DNA from: Rotaria sp. Silwood1
Taxonomy: Eukaryota > Rotifera > Eurotatoria > Philodinida > Philodinidae
DNA length: 64,000 nt
Direction: 5' to 3'
NCBI GenBank assembly: GCA_905250075.1
Contig: CAJNOP010000019.1
Location: 2,602,579 to 2,666,578 of the forward strand
A program made the position numbers and the translations under genes. Under the pieces are notes generated by a model. That model searched no databases and was not told where the DNA came from. It was given only the letters and a program-made list of their open reading frames with translations. Each line of letters opens with the position of its first letter. Positions within the stretch are counted from its first letter, which is position 1. Positions 25,266 to 35,683 of the stretch are shown here, piece after piece.

Positions 25266-25385
25266 ACATATTGGTACAGTAAGTGAACACCATGACCATT
25301 GTTGAATATAAAATCAGTTGCATGATCAGTAGCCAGTAAAGCTAAACCAGCTCGATTCGATAACCACGATTGTACGTTAACATAT
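25232..25385 (-). pseudogene. Orphan C-terminal coding fragment
   Basis: The minus strand encodes VQSWLSNRAGLALLATDHA then TDFIFNNGHGVHLLYQYVK and ISQPEQQIF, followed by TAA at 25234-25232. Composition and codon use look coding, and a diverged copy of the last residues lies in the opposite orientation at 24782-24808. No upstream exon was found in the next kilobase, so this is treated as a remnant. Family not recognised; an ARM/HEAT-like helix is possible. Confidence 0.35.
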
Positions 25386-28220
25386 ATATTCATTTATCAA
25401 TACATGATGCATCCTAATATGAATTATAAAATATAATTGAAATGAAAAAAAATAGCTTTGTCTTTTGACTGAGTTCAGTACTGGTTGGAATTTCTTTCAT
25501 TTATTTTCGAAGTGGCATTATGCTTGAAAAACTCCGCTTATATTCGAACTCGAATCAGGCGACTTATGTCGTCTCTGCAGTTTTTTATGCTTTGCTTTTA
25601 TATATCAATGGATCAGGTTTATATTAGAAATTCTAATACACTAAGCAACTAAATTGATTCCAAAACAAGAAAGTAAAATCATTTAAATCGTAACTGATCG
25701 TGTTAATTGAAATGATCATTGAATAAGGACTTCTTTTTTAAAATATCATGCGCTTTAAAAATCTTCTCATTCTAACAGCAGAAAAACAAAATGATTTGAA
25801 TATTTATTTCAATTTTGCAGTGAAAAATAAAGCTAGAGATGTCTTTAGATGTCAAACAGTTGAAAAGAAAGCATGACTAATTGTGTTATGAAATAAAAAG
25901 CTGGAAGAAAATAGTGAAGAAAAGTCTAAACTAATTTATTTGATGGATGATTTTTTTTTAGGATTATATCAATAACTTTTCTTTATAAATATTTAATTGA
26001 TAAATAAAATCAACCTTAGTAATGCCTTAAAGTTCAAGAAGCACGTTTTTTTTTATTTAAGAAAAATTCTAAAAAAGCATTAGGATGAAGCATGACTTGT
26101 CATATGAATTCAAAAATTTTGATTATCCGGCTCTTCTCAGTCTTATAAAAAAGATAATTAGCAAATACTACTGACAAACCATATCCTGAAAAGAACAATA
26201 TATTATTTATTAGTTGTGTTTAGGAAAACATGTCATTCTTTTTTATTTTTTTTTCAAACTATAAAAAATGTTTGATCATAGAAAATCTTAATCTTTTTTT
26301 TTTTAAGTAATTCTATTTATTAATTCATTTTCTAATGGATATTAGTAAAATTTGTTATATAAATCCACTCTTCTTCTATGTGAAACTATTTGATGATTGC
26401 TTCGATACTTAAATACATTGTTACCATCAATAAAAAATTGAAAACAATAAAATAACATAATATTAACCAAGTCGTATATTTTCATCTTTCTTGCATCATT
26501 AAACTCTGCGTTTGAAAGCATTTTGGGAACACATCAAACGGTATGTTCAACAGTTTATTTTGCGTTTTGAAATTTCGACGTTTCTAGAACCTAAACACTA
26601 GTTTAAAAAATATGAAATCGTTAGACAAAAAACAATTGCATTTTTAACAAATTTCTTTTTAATCATCAGTAGAAGTAGGAGAAGATTTATTTATTAATCA
26701 AACTATAATGAAATTCTTCGAAGTTTCTATTCTTATTTTCCGTTCTGAAAGAATTGGATATTTTTGTCGCGCAAAACTTTTCAAAAGAAAATTTTGAAAA
26801 TGAGTCCTTGTTATTCAGATGAGTCTACATTTTGGAAAATATCAAATGTATCAGCATGAAATATTTTGTATTGATATTGAAATGACTAAAGCTAATAAAA
26901 TGACCATTTTGAGAAGATTATCTAGAATTAATACACTGAATGAGTAGAACTAGTGTTTAGGTTCTAAAAATATGAAGATTAAAAAAAAATAAACTTTTCA
27001 TTACAAGTATCAATGTATTGTGAGCAGCTGGACAAAACCATACATATAGATTGATGAATGAAGAATAGTTATTGTATATAATAGAGTTCTTTTTTCCGAC
27101 CAATACGATGTCATAATGTTTTGTTATAATTTTAATTTTATTTTTAATTGATAACAGTGCACTTAGAAATACTAGAACAATATTTTAACGCCTTGATAGT
27201 TGAGACGAATAAACTTCAATAGAAATTTTATGATATTCATATGGCTTTATCTATATAGCAATTGATCAAGCATGTGTATATCAGCTTGTCCATGTAATCT
27301 CATATATTGCTAATAAAGTTTTTGAAAAATTTTTTGAGTTGGACATATTTAAACGTATGATTAGGTACAGCTTTTTACGCTAATTATGAATTTGACATCT
27401 GTTCTTTAAAAAAAAACTAAATTTTGCTATCGAAAACCGAGTTTTATACTATTTGAAAAATGATGTTTTGAATTTCTTAACTAAGAAATTTTTTCAAAAA
27501 TGTTTTTATAATGCAACATTCGATACAGAATTCAACTCTCTACAAAATGAGATATCTATTTTTGACTTTCACTGTTAAGGACAACTTATACAGTTTTCAA
27601 CTTACCATATTGTTAATCAGCTTTCATTTTGATGTGACAACTCCATTCTTTTGTAGAACGATTAGATTTACGAAAAACAAAAACCGTATTTTATGAAAAT
27701 CAAATATTTTAAGTGTGTTAAGTGCCTCAAAATTGATCGACAAAACTCTATATAACAGCGTTACGTAATGATAAAACCGCTTTAGAATTCCAAGACTTCA
27801 ACCAAAAAAGATCATTCTTATACAATAAATAGAATGCGATATGCTGCATCGAATAGCGTTGAACGAACTTTGTAGTACCTAAAAACTCCAAGATAATGAA
27901 AAAAAAACTGTCAAAAATATCGCAGTGTTACGTTTGGAGAAGCTGATCTGTTGAATCTATGTTTTTGTTTATGTATTAAGCACTTGATTATTTCATCAAA
28001 TTATGAGTTTAGTCGACTTTTATTAACAGCTTGTTTTTGTTTTGATAAGTACTAAATGAAAGAAACATGTTATTCAGTTCAAGCTTTTTAAAATTTTAAA
28101 CACTCGAATATAATCAAGTGAATGTTTCCTAACTGCTTCAATAAGCACTTTCTTATTTCTTTTTTCTAAATATAGTACTATTTTTAGATTTTAACATTAT
28201 CATACTTTATATTTGTCTTA
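25386..28220. other. Intergenic upstream of insulin-like gene 1
   Basis: AT-rich; holds one short inverted-repeat element (26583-26966, listed separately). ORFs such as 27511-27696 show no family signal. Confidence 0.5.
26583..26966. repeat. Short inverted-repeat element
   Basis: TAGAACCTAAACACTAGTT at 26583 is matched exactly in reverse complement (AACTAGTGTTTAGGTTCTA) near 26948-26966. About 345 bp of unrelated AT-rich sequence lies between. No TSD identified. Confidence 0.5.
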
Positions 28221-28232
28221 GTAATTACAACT

Positions 28233-28610
28233 ATGATGTTGTTTGTTGGTTTTTTGCTTATCTCATTAGTTTTAGCTAATAAAACTGATGAAGATCGAAT
28301 GAATTTACCATCTTCAATTATAAATTGTACTGTTAAACATGGAATTCATTTATTGAATGAAGGTGAAAAAATAATAATTCATGGAAAATTATATAAAGTT
28401 GAAGATTGTCATCTTCAACGAGCTTATCGAGCTTGTGGTCCTGATTTGTGGTATATAGTCAACATTGTTTGTGAAGCTATAGACCTACATAAAGAAAAAA
28501 CAAACCTTGGCACTCGTATTCGCAAATTTGTACAACAGAAATTACTTACTGAAGCTTGTTGTGAAAGTTCGTGTACAGTTGTTGAAATGTCACGTTACTG
28601 TCCCTCGTAA
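28233..28610 (+). CDS. Insulin-like peptide precursor 1
   Basis: Secreted hormone precursor of 125 aa. A signal peptide (MMLFVGFLLISLVLA) precedes an N-terminal extension. The B-chain motif C68-GPDLWYIVNIV-C80 has exactly 11 residues between cysteines, as in insulin. The A-chain motif C109-C110-ESS-C114-TVVEMSRY-C123 has the insulin CC-x3-C-x8-C spacing. Two extra cysteines (C32, C59) enclose a 26-residue segment containing IIIHGKLYKVEDC, giving eight in total. The stretch between B and A is only 28 residues, with one basic site (RIRK) just before the A chain, so processing may be single or absent. An NCT glycosylation sequon overlaps C32. Single exon; an acceptor-like TTTGTCTTAG ends at 28221, 11 nt before the ATG. 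Expected role: ligand of an insulin/IGF-type receptor (inference). Confidence 0.9.
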   Translation: MMLFVGFLLISLVLANKTDEDRMNLPSSIINCTVKHGIHLLNEGEKIIIHGKLYKVEDCHLQRAYRACGPDLWYIVNIVCEAIDLHKEKTNLGTRIRKFVQQKLLTEACCESSCTVVEMSRYCPS

Positions 28611-31141
28611 AAGAAAAAAATATTTTTATTAATGTACACCAAGATTTTCCTCTCATGTTATTAAAGTAATTCAAACAGATAAACGAATTTAAAAAGTTCT
28701 AATTTGTTTTGTATTACTATATATTAATAAATTCTTCAAATGGATTTGAATAATCCATATATAAGCATTAAAAAAAGACCTACAAGATTCCATCATTAAT
28801 AAAAAGAATTTCTATCAATCAGCTACAATCAAGACATAAATGATTATTGTTTGATTTATAGTACACAACGTGTGCATATAGTTTACCTTAATTTGGTTCA
28901 TTTTGCCTGCCAATACGTGGGTCAGCTATTGATTTTGCTCATAATAGAAGGTGACCTATAATCGAAGAATTTTTCATTGTGTTCTTACATTGTTTTCATA
29001 TCAGACGCGTAGTATTCTAGAAGACTCAAGCGTTTTTGCCATAGCTCAAAAGAAGTAGACGTTTTCAAAGAGAAATTATTTTCGAAGATTAATCGAATTT
29101 CCGACACATTGACGGTTTTTCTATCTCAGGTTATATTCAATAATTAGCCTTCGAGCTTTTTACCGGCAAATGAACGAAATTTTTTTTATTTATTTAAAGG
29201 CAAGTAAAAAGAGGATTATAACAAAGTTTCTAATACACTCCATATGATAATTCTCAAGTGGCTGTTTGATAGCGATAGCAATTTAACAGAGTTTTATCAA
29301 AAAATCTTGACACAAATGGTATGTTGCTCTCAGTTACATGCCAATTTAATTCATTTTGAGTTTGATCATTGATGACTTAACTGTAAATTTATATTGTGTT
29401 TATCTGTTTTTAATTATGAAATATATTTTTGATGCAGTATGGATAAATCAATAGAAACAGAGTTATGCATATTATACTAATAGGACAATTAAACAGGCAT
29501 CCCAACACAATAAAATCGCTTTCCGATTTTCAACAAAAATATTCTGATTTTTAATTGCTCAATCTGGTAAACTTGCGCTTAGTGTCGATAACTATTCCCG
29601 AGATTCATCTATTCTTTGAAATAATGGTAAAGTCAAATAAAATTGCCACAATATGTCAACAACTTTACATAGAAACGAACTTAAGTATTCTCTTATTCAT
29701 TCTGAGCATTCTTTTTTTGGATAGATATCACGAATTGATAAAGTAGCAACAAGATTATGCGCCAATTCAGCCAGACAAGAGAACATTCTAATTTATTGAA
29801 ATGTACGCTTTGAAGGCCGAAAAAAAGCAAGTTTGCGGTCATCTCATCATCTTCAGATTTATGGTCTTTTTCAAAAAATTTTGTGTTTAAGAACGTAAAA
29901 AGTGCATTTCTTTTTAGCGATTTTGTTTTATTCGAAAGCGAACTTTGTAGAAAAGCTGAATGAAAGTGACTCATAATAAGTGGTGGCACTTTACATTTCA
30001 CATTTGAACCTCTACATATGTTCTATTAAAAACAAAAAGGATATGTCAAAAGATGAAGTATGAAAAGCTCTACGATCTACAAAGAAAATTTTATTTCACT
30101 TGTATACCTTTTATTTTCATAATAAGCAAAATTCTGTATGATCAATTTTTAACGCTGTGAACAGTGTCATTTTTTTATTAAACTATTAATTCGCTTTTTT
30201 ATTTCATTGACAACAATATTTTCTTATTCGAATATATTTATGCTTCAAGACGACAAGAGGCAAACGAACAAAAAGATATAAATCAGAAGGTTAAATGTTC
30301 AGAAACAATTATGAAGTGATCAGATACAACTAAAAATGGTCTTACATATCGCATTATGTTTAAATCTAGTAAAACATTATTACATAAAAATTATATCGAA
30401 GGTGATCTTCCATAACTACAACCTGATAACAAATAACTCCTAGAAGACGATTTCACTTGCCAAAAAGAGAACGCCACGTCACATATACATTAGGATCATT
30501 GAAAAGATGTAAAGAAAACTTCGTGAATTTTATAGACAATCACAGATACCCGTTGAATAGTCCTGATCTCAATGTCCTGTGTTATCCTGTATGGATTACT
30601 AAGACCGATAATGTGCCATAGGATAAAGTTAAAACTATGATTCATTAATTAATGAAATGATATTGAAAGAAAAGTACACAATTAAAATAATCTTTATTTT
30701 GTAGATTGCAGGACTTGTCATGTTACATCTTTTAATATGTTCTAGATTTTTTAATAAAACGTATTAAGAGATTATAAAATACGAAATGCAAAGTCTGGCC
30801 ATTCATTACGGATTATCCATTTCATTCTTCTCCTTTTCTATCATCGAGAGTTTTTTATATCTTTTCTCTAAAAACGAACAGATTCTTTCTATAATGCTTA
30901 GCATTGTTATAGAATTTTTTGTAAACACTTTTTCAGACTATCTTATATGGGTACTTCGTGTGAAGTGCAATAGTAACCATAAATAGGCGAGAGGTAAAAC
31001 ATTTTCTTTCTAATAAAACACAAAAAAATTCTTTGACCTTTTGAAGAAAAGAGAAAATTTTCTATAAAAGAAAAAGATATATGGCATCCTGGGTACTCTT
31101 CTAGTCAGCTTAGTCATTATTTGTTAAATATTATTTGTGAA

Positions 31142-31432
31142 CTATCTCGAGTTTTTAAGAACGGAACCGATAGGAGCAATATCTCGCTCGACATAGTATA
31201 TAAATCCGGCACTACCGGTGGCAAACATTTCATAAATTCTTTTGTAGACATTAACGTACATCGGACGAGCAAAGAGTGGGTGGGAAACCAAACTCAGTAG
31301 TATTTTTCCCATCATCATGAGACACCACTGTATATTTGTATTCCAATTCATACTTCTAGTTTTTATTACAGCCTGCAAACTACAAAGTAAATAAAGAATT
31401 ACAAAAAGGGAGATGAATTTTAAATGCTTCAT
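31142..31432 (-). CDS. Possible small secreted protein
   Basis: A 96-residue frame starts with a credible signal peptide (MKHLKFISLFVILYLLCSLQA). The GC content of its second half (about 31142-31300) is higher than the surroundings. The mature part has a single basic pair (VYKR) before IYEMFATGSAGFIYYVER, which could suggest a peptide precursor, but no known neuropeptide motif is present. A TTTTTATATTC stretch lies about 20-30 nt upstream of the ATG. No paralogue is visible in the window. Could also be a chance ORF. Confidence 0.35.
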   Translation of the reverse strand: MKHLKFISLFVILYLLCSLQAVIKTRSMNWNTNIQWCLMMMGKILLSLVSHPLFARPMYVNVYKRIYEMFATGSAGFIYYVERDIAPIGSVLKNSR

Positions 31433-31558
31433 TTACTTTCATGAAAGAATATAAAAATCAAAGTTGAGAAGAAGACAGAGTTCAGTTGAATCGTGAATAA
31501 GTTTCGATAAGTCTAATTTTTGCAAAAAAAATAACACTCAAGTCAGCATAAACATAAA

Positions 31559-31797
31559 AGTTTCACCTACTCAGACAACATTGAATTAAAAAAAAACATT
31601 CTTTTTACGTGTTAATATGTGCACCTTTTATGTTTTCAAATTTAATTTTTGTTCTTTTGAAAAAAAAAAGTTAGTCTGAAACTGATGATGGTGATAAATT
31701 TGCTTTCTTACAAAAACAAAATGTCGTTTTATCATTCTAAAAATTGCACATTTAATGTGTTAAAATGTGCTCTTGTCTGGCTGAGTAGTTTCTCACT
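31559..31797. repeat. Short inverted-repeat element
   Basis: The left end AGTTTCACCTACTCAGACAA resembles the reverse complement of the right end (GAAACTACTCAGCCAGACAA), followed inwards by TGTTAATATGTGCA versus TTTAACACATTAAATGTGCA. The interior is short and AT-rich, with no coding capacity. No TSD confirmed. Confidence 0.45.
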
Positions 31798-33447
31798 GTT
31801 TAAGATCATTCTCAAAGAGTTCTTTATAAGTTTTATTGTTTTGCTGTAGAGAATATGTATAGAACAATAGAAATAAAAAACATTGAGAAACTAAGAATCT
31901 TTGTAGGAAGAGCAGAGCGTTAATAAGCAAACTAGAGAATGTAGATGTTGATACAATATAAATACTAAATTTTCTAGAAAGCTCATAACAGCAATGTAAA
32001 AAACCAACTCGGAAGAAAATAAACTGAAGAGGTGTACCTGTACGGAACGTACCCACTTGAACCCATTGTTTTTATTGGAAAATAAGAAGAGAAAACAGTA
32101 ACATCTTTTTTTTTTTTGAGTAAGTATTGCGCGAAAAAATGCACCTTTTTGTTTCTTTATATTCATTCAAATTAGAAATTTGATAACACACGTGACGTGC
32201 GCATTCTGTGATTTGAGACAATTTTTAATTTTTTTCCCAGTAAAAGCTACTTTTTATTTAAGAAAAAGATTATAAAATGAAAAAAAAATGTTTTTGCAGA
32301 GTCGCCTATTGTATTTCCAGCGCTACTTTCCTAATTAAATATCTGCTGCAAACTTCGTTGACCTTTTTTCCTGCAAAATAGAATACTTTTATTTATTGGA
32401 AGTAAATTTCCTTCGCGATCAAATCAGCTCTATACGAATTCATGTCATTTGGCCTAGTGAACTGCGAAGATCTTCCATAATTCATTCTAGGCCAAAAAAG
32501 ATTGTTGTTTTTGCATTTGAAATGAAATAATATTCAATGTAGATGGTTATAAGAGATTATTTTTTGATAACGATTTTAGATACTTAACTATTAATAAATT
32601 TTTTGTTTTTAAGAAATATCTGCTAAAGAATATGTTAATTTGTATTGTCGTAGAATTTTGCTAAATTTTTAACTATTCACCTTTTCGATATAGGTTTTTT
32701 TTGTCGAGTCAATCAAATGTGTAAACTGATTTAATTTCTTTGAAAAACACAAAAACTGTTGTCAAATAATAATAAAGTTATACGTAATTTCAAATCTATA
32801 TACTAAATAGACATTTAATGTATGTTAACGTTATACAATATGAATACCATCAAAATAATCACATTCATGTAATTAATTTGACTTTCTTTTTTCCTTTTGT
32901 TTGAAATAATAAAAGTTAAGTTTTTGTCAATGGAATAAAGATAACTAAATTTGTGTGATTAATATAACAACAGAAGGTTCTTGACACTTTTTTGGTAAAC
33001 ATCTCAAAGATAATCTTCAGGAAGAACAACAACTAATGGCTTACATGATAAAAATCTCTTTCTTTTTTTAATGTGCATATACGAATAAATTCCATTTGTT
33101 ATTGCAAATAAATATGACGCCTGTAAAAATAAAATACCATGAACCGTTCCGAGCAAAATTTTTCCCTTTTTCAGTGTCTACTCTACTCTCAAGTTATTAA
33201 AATGTTTTCAACCAGAAAATCATCGCTTTCTTACAACACTTCATTTCCTAATCGTGAGTTTCCGCCTTAATGGCTGAATATTGTATATTATTTTGCTAAG
33301 TCATCGGCACTATCAGTATTATATAAATACATAAGTGCTCCATCAGTACTCATAATAACAAAATTAAGTTGTCCTTGACTATTTACATTCTGCGTTTTTT
33401 TTATTGAAACAACACACCGATTCTATATTTTAGTAATATAATCAACC

Positions 33448-33849
33448 ATGTCAGTCCCGTCGATGATAATCACTATGTTTGTTTCTGTGTTTTTATTCTT
33501 TACACTATGTGTGTGTCATCCAATTGATGCCGATCAAAATATTTCATCAATGAAAAATGAAAATTGTACTCTCAAATATGGTAAACGTTTATTAAAAGAA
33601 GGTAATGAAATTTCAATCAATGGAAAATTATACAAAGTTGAAGAATGCCAATTACAACGGGCTTATCAAACATGTGGTCCTCATCTGTGGCATATAATTA
33701 ATATTGTCTGTAATGCTATAGATCAACACAAAAATAAAAATCGACTGGGATCTCTCGTGCGACGATTTTCACAAGAAAAATTACTTTCTGAAGCTTGTTG
33801 TCTAAATTCATGTACTGTTTCTGAAATGACTCGATATTGTCCTAGTTAA
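33448..33849 (+). CDS. Insulin-like peptide precursor 2
   Basis: Tandem paralogue of the gene at 28.2 kb, same strand, 133 aa. The signal peptide is hydrophobic through about residue 23 (ending LFFTLCVC). All eight mature cysteines are conserved at identical spacing: C40 and C67 (extra pair), C76-GPHLWHIINIV-C88 (B chain), C117-C118-LNS-C122-TVSEMTRY-C131 (A chain). The segment INGKLYKVEECQLQRAYQTC is nearly the same as in copy 1. Most replacements lie in the signal peptide, the N-terminal extension and the connecting stretch, where VRR occupies the place of RIRK. The NCT sequon at the first extra cysteine is kept and a second (NIS) appears upstream. Single exon; acceptor-like TATATTTTAG ends at 33433, 14 nt before the ATG. 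Confidence 0.9.
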   Translation: MSVPSMIITMFVSVFLFFTLCVCHPIDADQNISSMKNENCTLKYGKRLLKEGNEISINGKLYKVEECQLQRAYQTCGPHLWHIINIVCNAIDQHKNKNRLGSLVRRFSQEKLLSEACCLNSCTVSEMTRYCPS

Positions 33850-33911
33850 ACAATATATATATATATATGTTTATTGATGTTAACCATTTATTGTGATTAT
33901 CATTTGAAACT

Positions 33912-33917
33912 AATAAA
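33912..33917 (+). terminator. Poly(A) signal of insulin-like gene 2
   Basis: AATAAA lies about 63 nt after the stop codon, followed by an AT-rich stretch, as expected for a short 3' UTR. Insulin-like gene 1 has only ATTAAA at a comparable distance. Confidence 0.5.
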
Positions 33918-35635
33918 GATATTTTTAAAATGTCATTATTCATTGCATGGTAATAACATTGAAATTGATGAATAATTTTAGAATACAAGCTTGTACAAAT
34001 TATGCATCACCTTTCAAAAAAAAGCAGATGAAAATTTTTTGAATAAATGTTGATTGAATCAAGATAGAACACTAGATTTTCATAATTAACAAGAGAAGAT
34101 GATGTTGCATCGAATCATGTATTATAGATTCTCGTAAGATGTTTTCTGAGGAGTTTTTCAGTTCAATTTATCGAAAAAGAATGTGATTCTTTCACAGCAG
34201 TGGCTTGCAAAATCGGCTGAAAATTTTAACTGAGTACCTATCAGTTGTGAATAACTAAATCTAAAAATTTGAAGCTTGCATAAGTTTGTAGATACTCCAT
34301 TGTCGATTTGGATGCATATTTGATGATTGAAAATTCATTATAATCACCTTACAGGATGAACCGATTTTCAAAACGGTTGATCGAATTATCTTGAAAAAAA
34401 TCCAGCTCAGAAAAACTTGTAATATATGATTCGGTGTGTCTTTATCTTTGCTTTCTAAAGGTGAAATTTCGCAGCTCTCCATATTGTTTTTATCGAAAAT
34501 TATTGAAAAAAAATCCTCGTCCGACTTTTTTCTTCTGAAATCAGCTTTAGTTACATCAATATCGTTTCTATCGAATAAAGTACAGATATTTCATCATCAT
34601 TCATTATATTTGAATTATGGGTGCAAGAATAGATTGATGTGAAAAAAGCCGATTCTTGTTTTCTTGTATTCGTGATTTTGTTTTAAAATTATTCATCTAC
34701 ACTTTAAATTACTAATATAAATCATTTGAATCATCGATATATTTGATGATTACATCACGTTAAATTAGATTGTTAGCACATTTATGAGAAAATATCATTT
34801 GAATATTTGTTTCAAAAAAATCATGAACTAAGTTTCTTAAAATCGACATTTTCGATCATATTAATGTAAAAACTAATTACGTTTACAACAAAAAGATTCC
34901 TCTATTAAATGCTCTCATTTTAATGTGCATACTAGTATCTGAGTACTCAACATCAAGCAATCATCATAAGCACTTCTTTCATCATGGGTAAGTTGACATA
35001 ACCTAGAATTTCCCAAATTAAAACAACAGAAAAGTACCACTACAATAGAAAAAGAATCAAAAAGATGAAGAGGGCTGTTCCTAATGAAGGTATTGAGTGT
35101 CAGATGTCTCGAAGGAAAATTATCGGCATTCTAGTATCGTATGAATTTGTTTTCGGTGCTTGGCTGTACAGTGCTTCCAAGTTGACAATCGACTGACTTC
35201 TGAAAAACTTTTTTATACGATTTTTTAAGAGTTGAATAAAACCGGTAGTATGGCACTATTTTCAAGTATTCTACTGAAAACTGACTCAATATACGAATAC
35301 TTGAAACGCAATAGATTCAGTAGTGACTATATATGTGAATTCATTTTCTACTCGACATCATTTTTTCTCTTTCTTTTGATGTTAAATAAATTTCGAAATA
35401 ATTTTTACATTTACAAAATTAGTCGTATGACGTTTCAATATTTGGTTATACAAAAGAGGAATCGACTGTCAAAAACTTCTATTAATTGTAAAATTGCGCA
35501 TGTAAAACTAAAAGAATTGTTAATTTTCTCTTAAGAAATTGTTTTTTTGTTTTCAAATAACAAAACGTCAATTAACTAGTTTCGTAAATAAGTTTAACAT
35601 AAAAAAAAAAGAAGAAAATGAATTATGTCCATTAG
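33918..35635. other. Intergenic, no gene supported
   Basis: Short ORFs (34261-34642 on both strands, 35232-35534) have no family signal. No repeats with convincing arms were seen. Confidence 0.5.
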
Positions 35636-35641
35636 TTTATT
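35636..35641 (-). terminator. Poly(A) signal of the F-box gene
   Basis: On the minus strand AATAAA lies about 43 nt downstream of the stop codon at 35684. Confidence 0.45.
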
Positions 35642-35683
35642 CATCTTTCTGTCAAACAAAAAATAATTTGATAATCTATCTGA

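Larger units (their letters stand above)
28611..33430. other. Intergenic between the insulin-like genes
   Basis: 4.8 kb of AT-rich sequence. It contains one possible small secreted-protein gene (31142-31432, minus) and one inverted-repeat element (31559-31797). Nothing else is supported. Confidence 0.5.

Noticed and set aside
29693..30001. 102-aa minus-strand ORF
   Set aside because: Low-complexity composition, no signal peptide or domain, no upstream acceptor or TATA pattern.
31793..32166. Overlapping minus-strand ORFs of 87-91 aa
   Set aside because: Phe/Leu-rich frames in T-rich DNA without any supporting feature.
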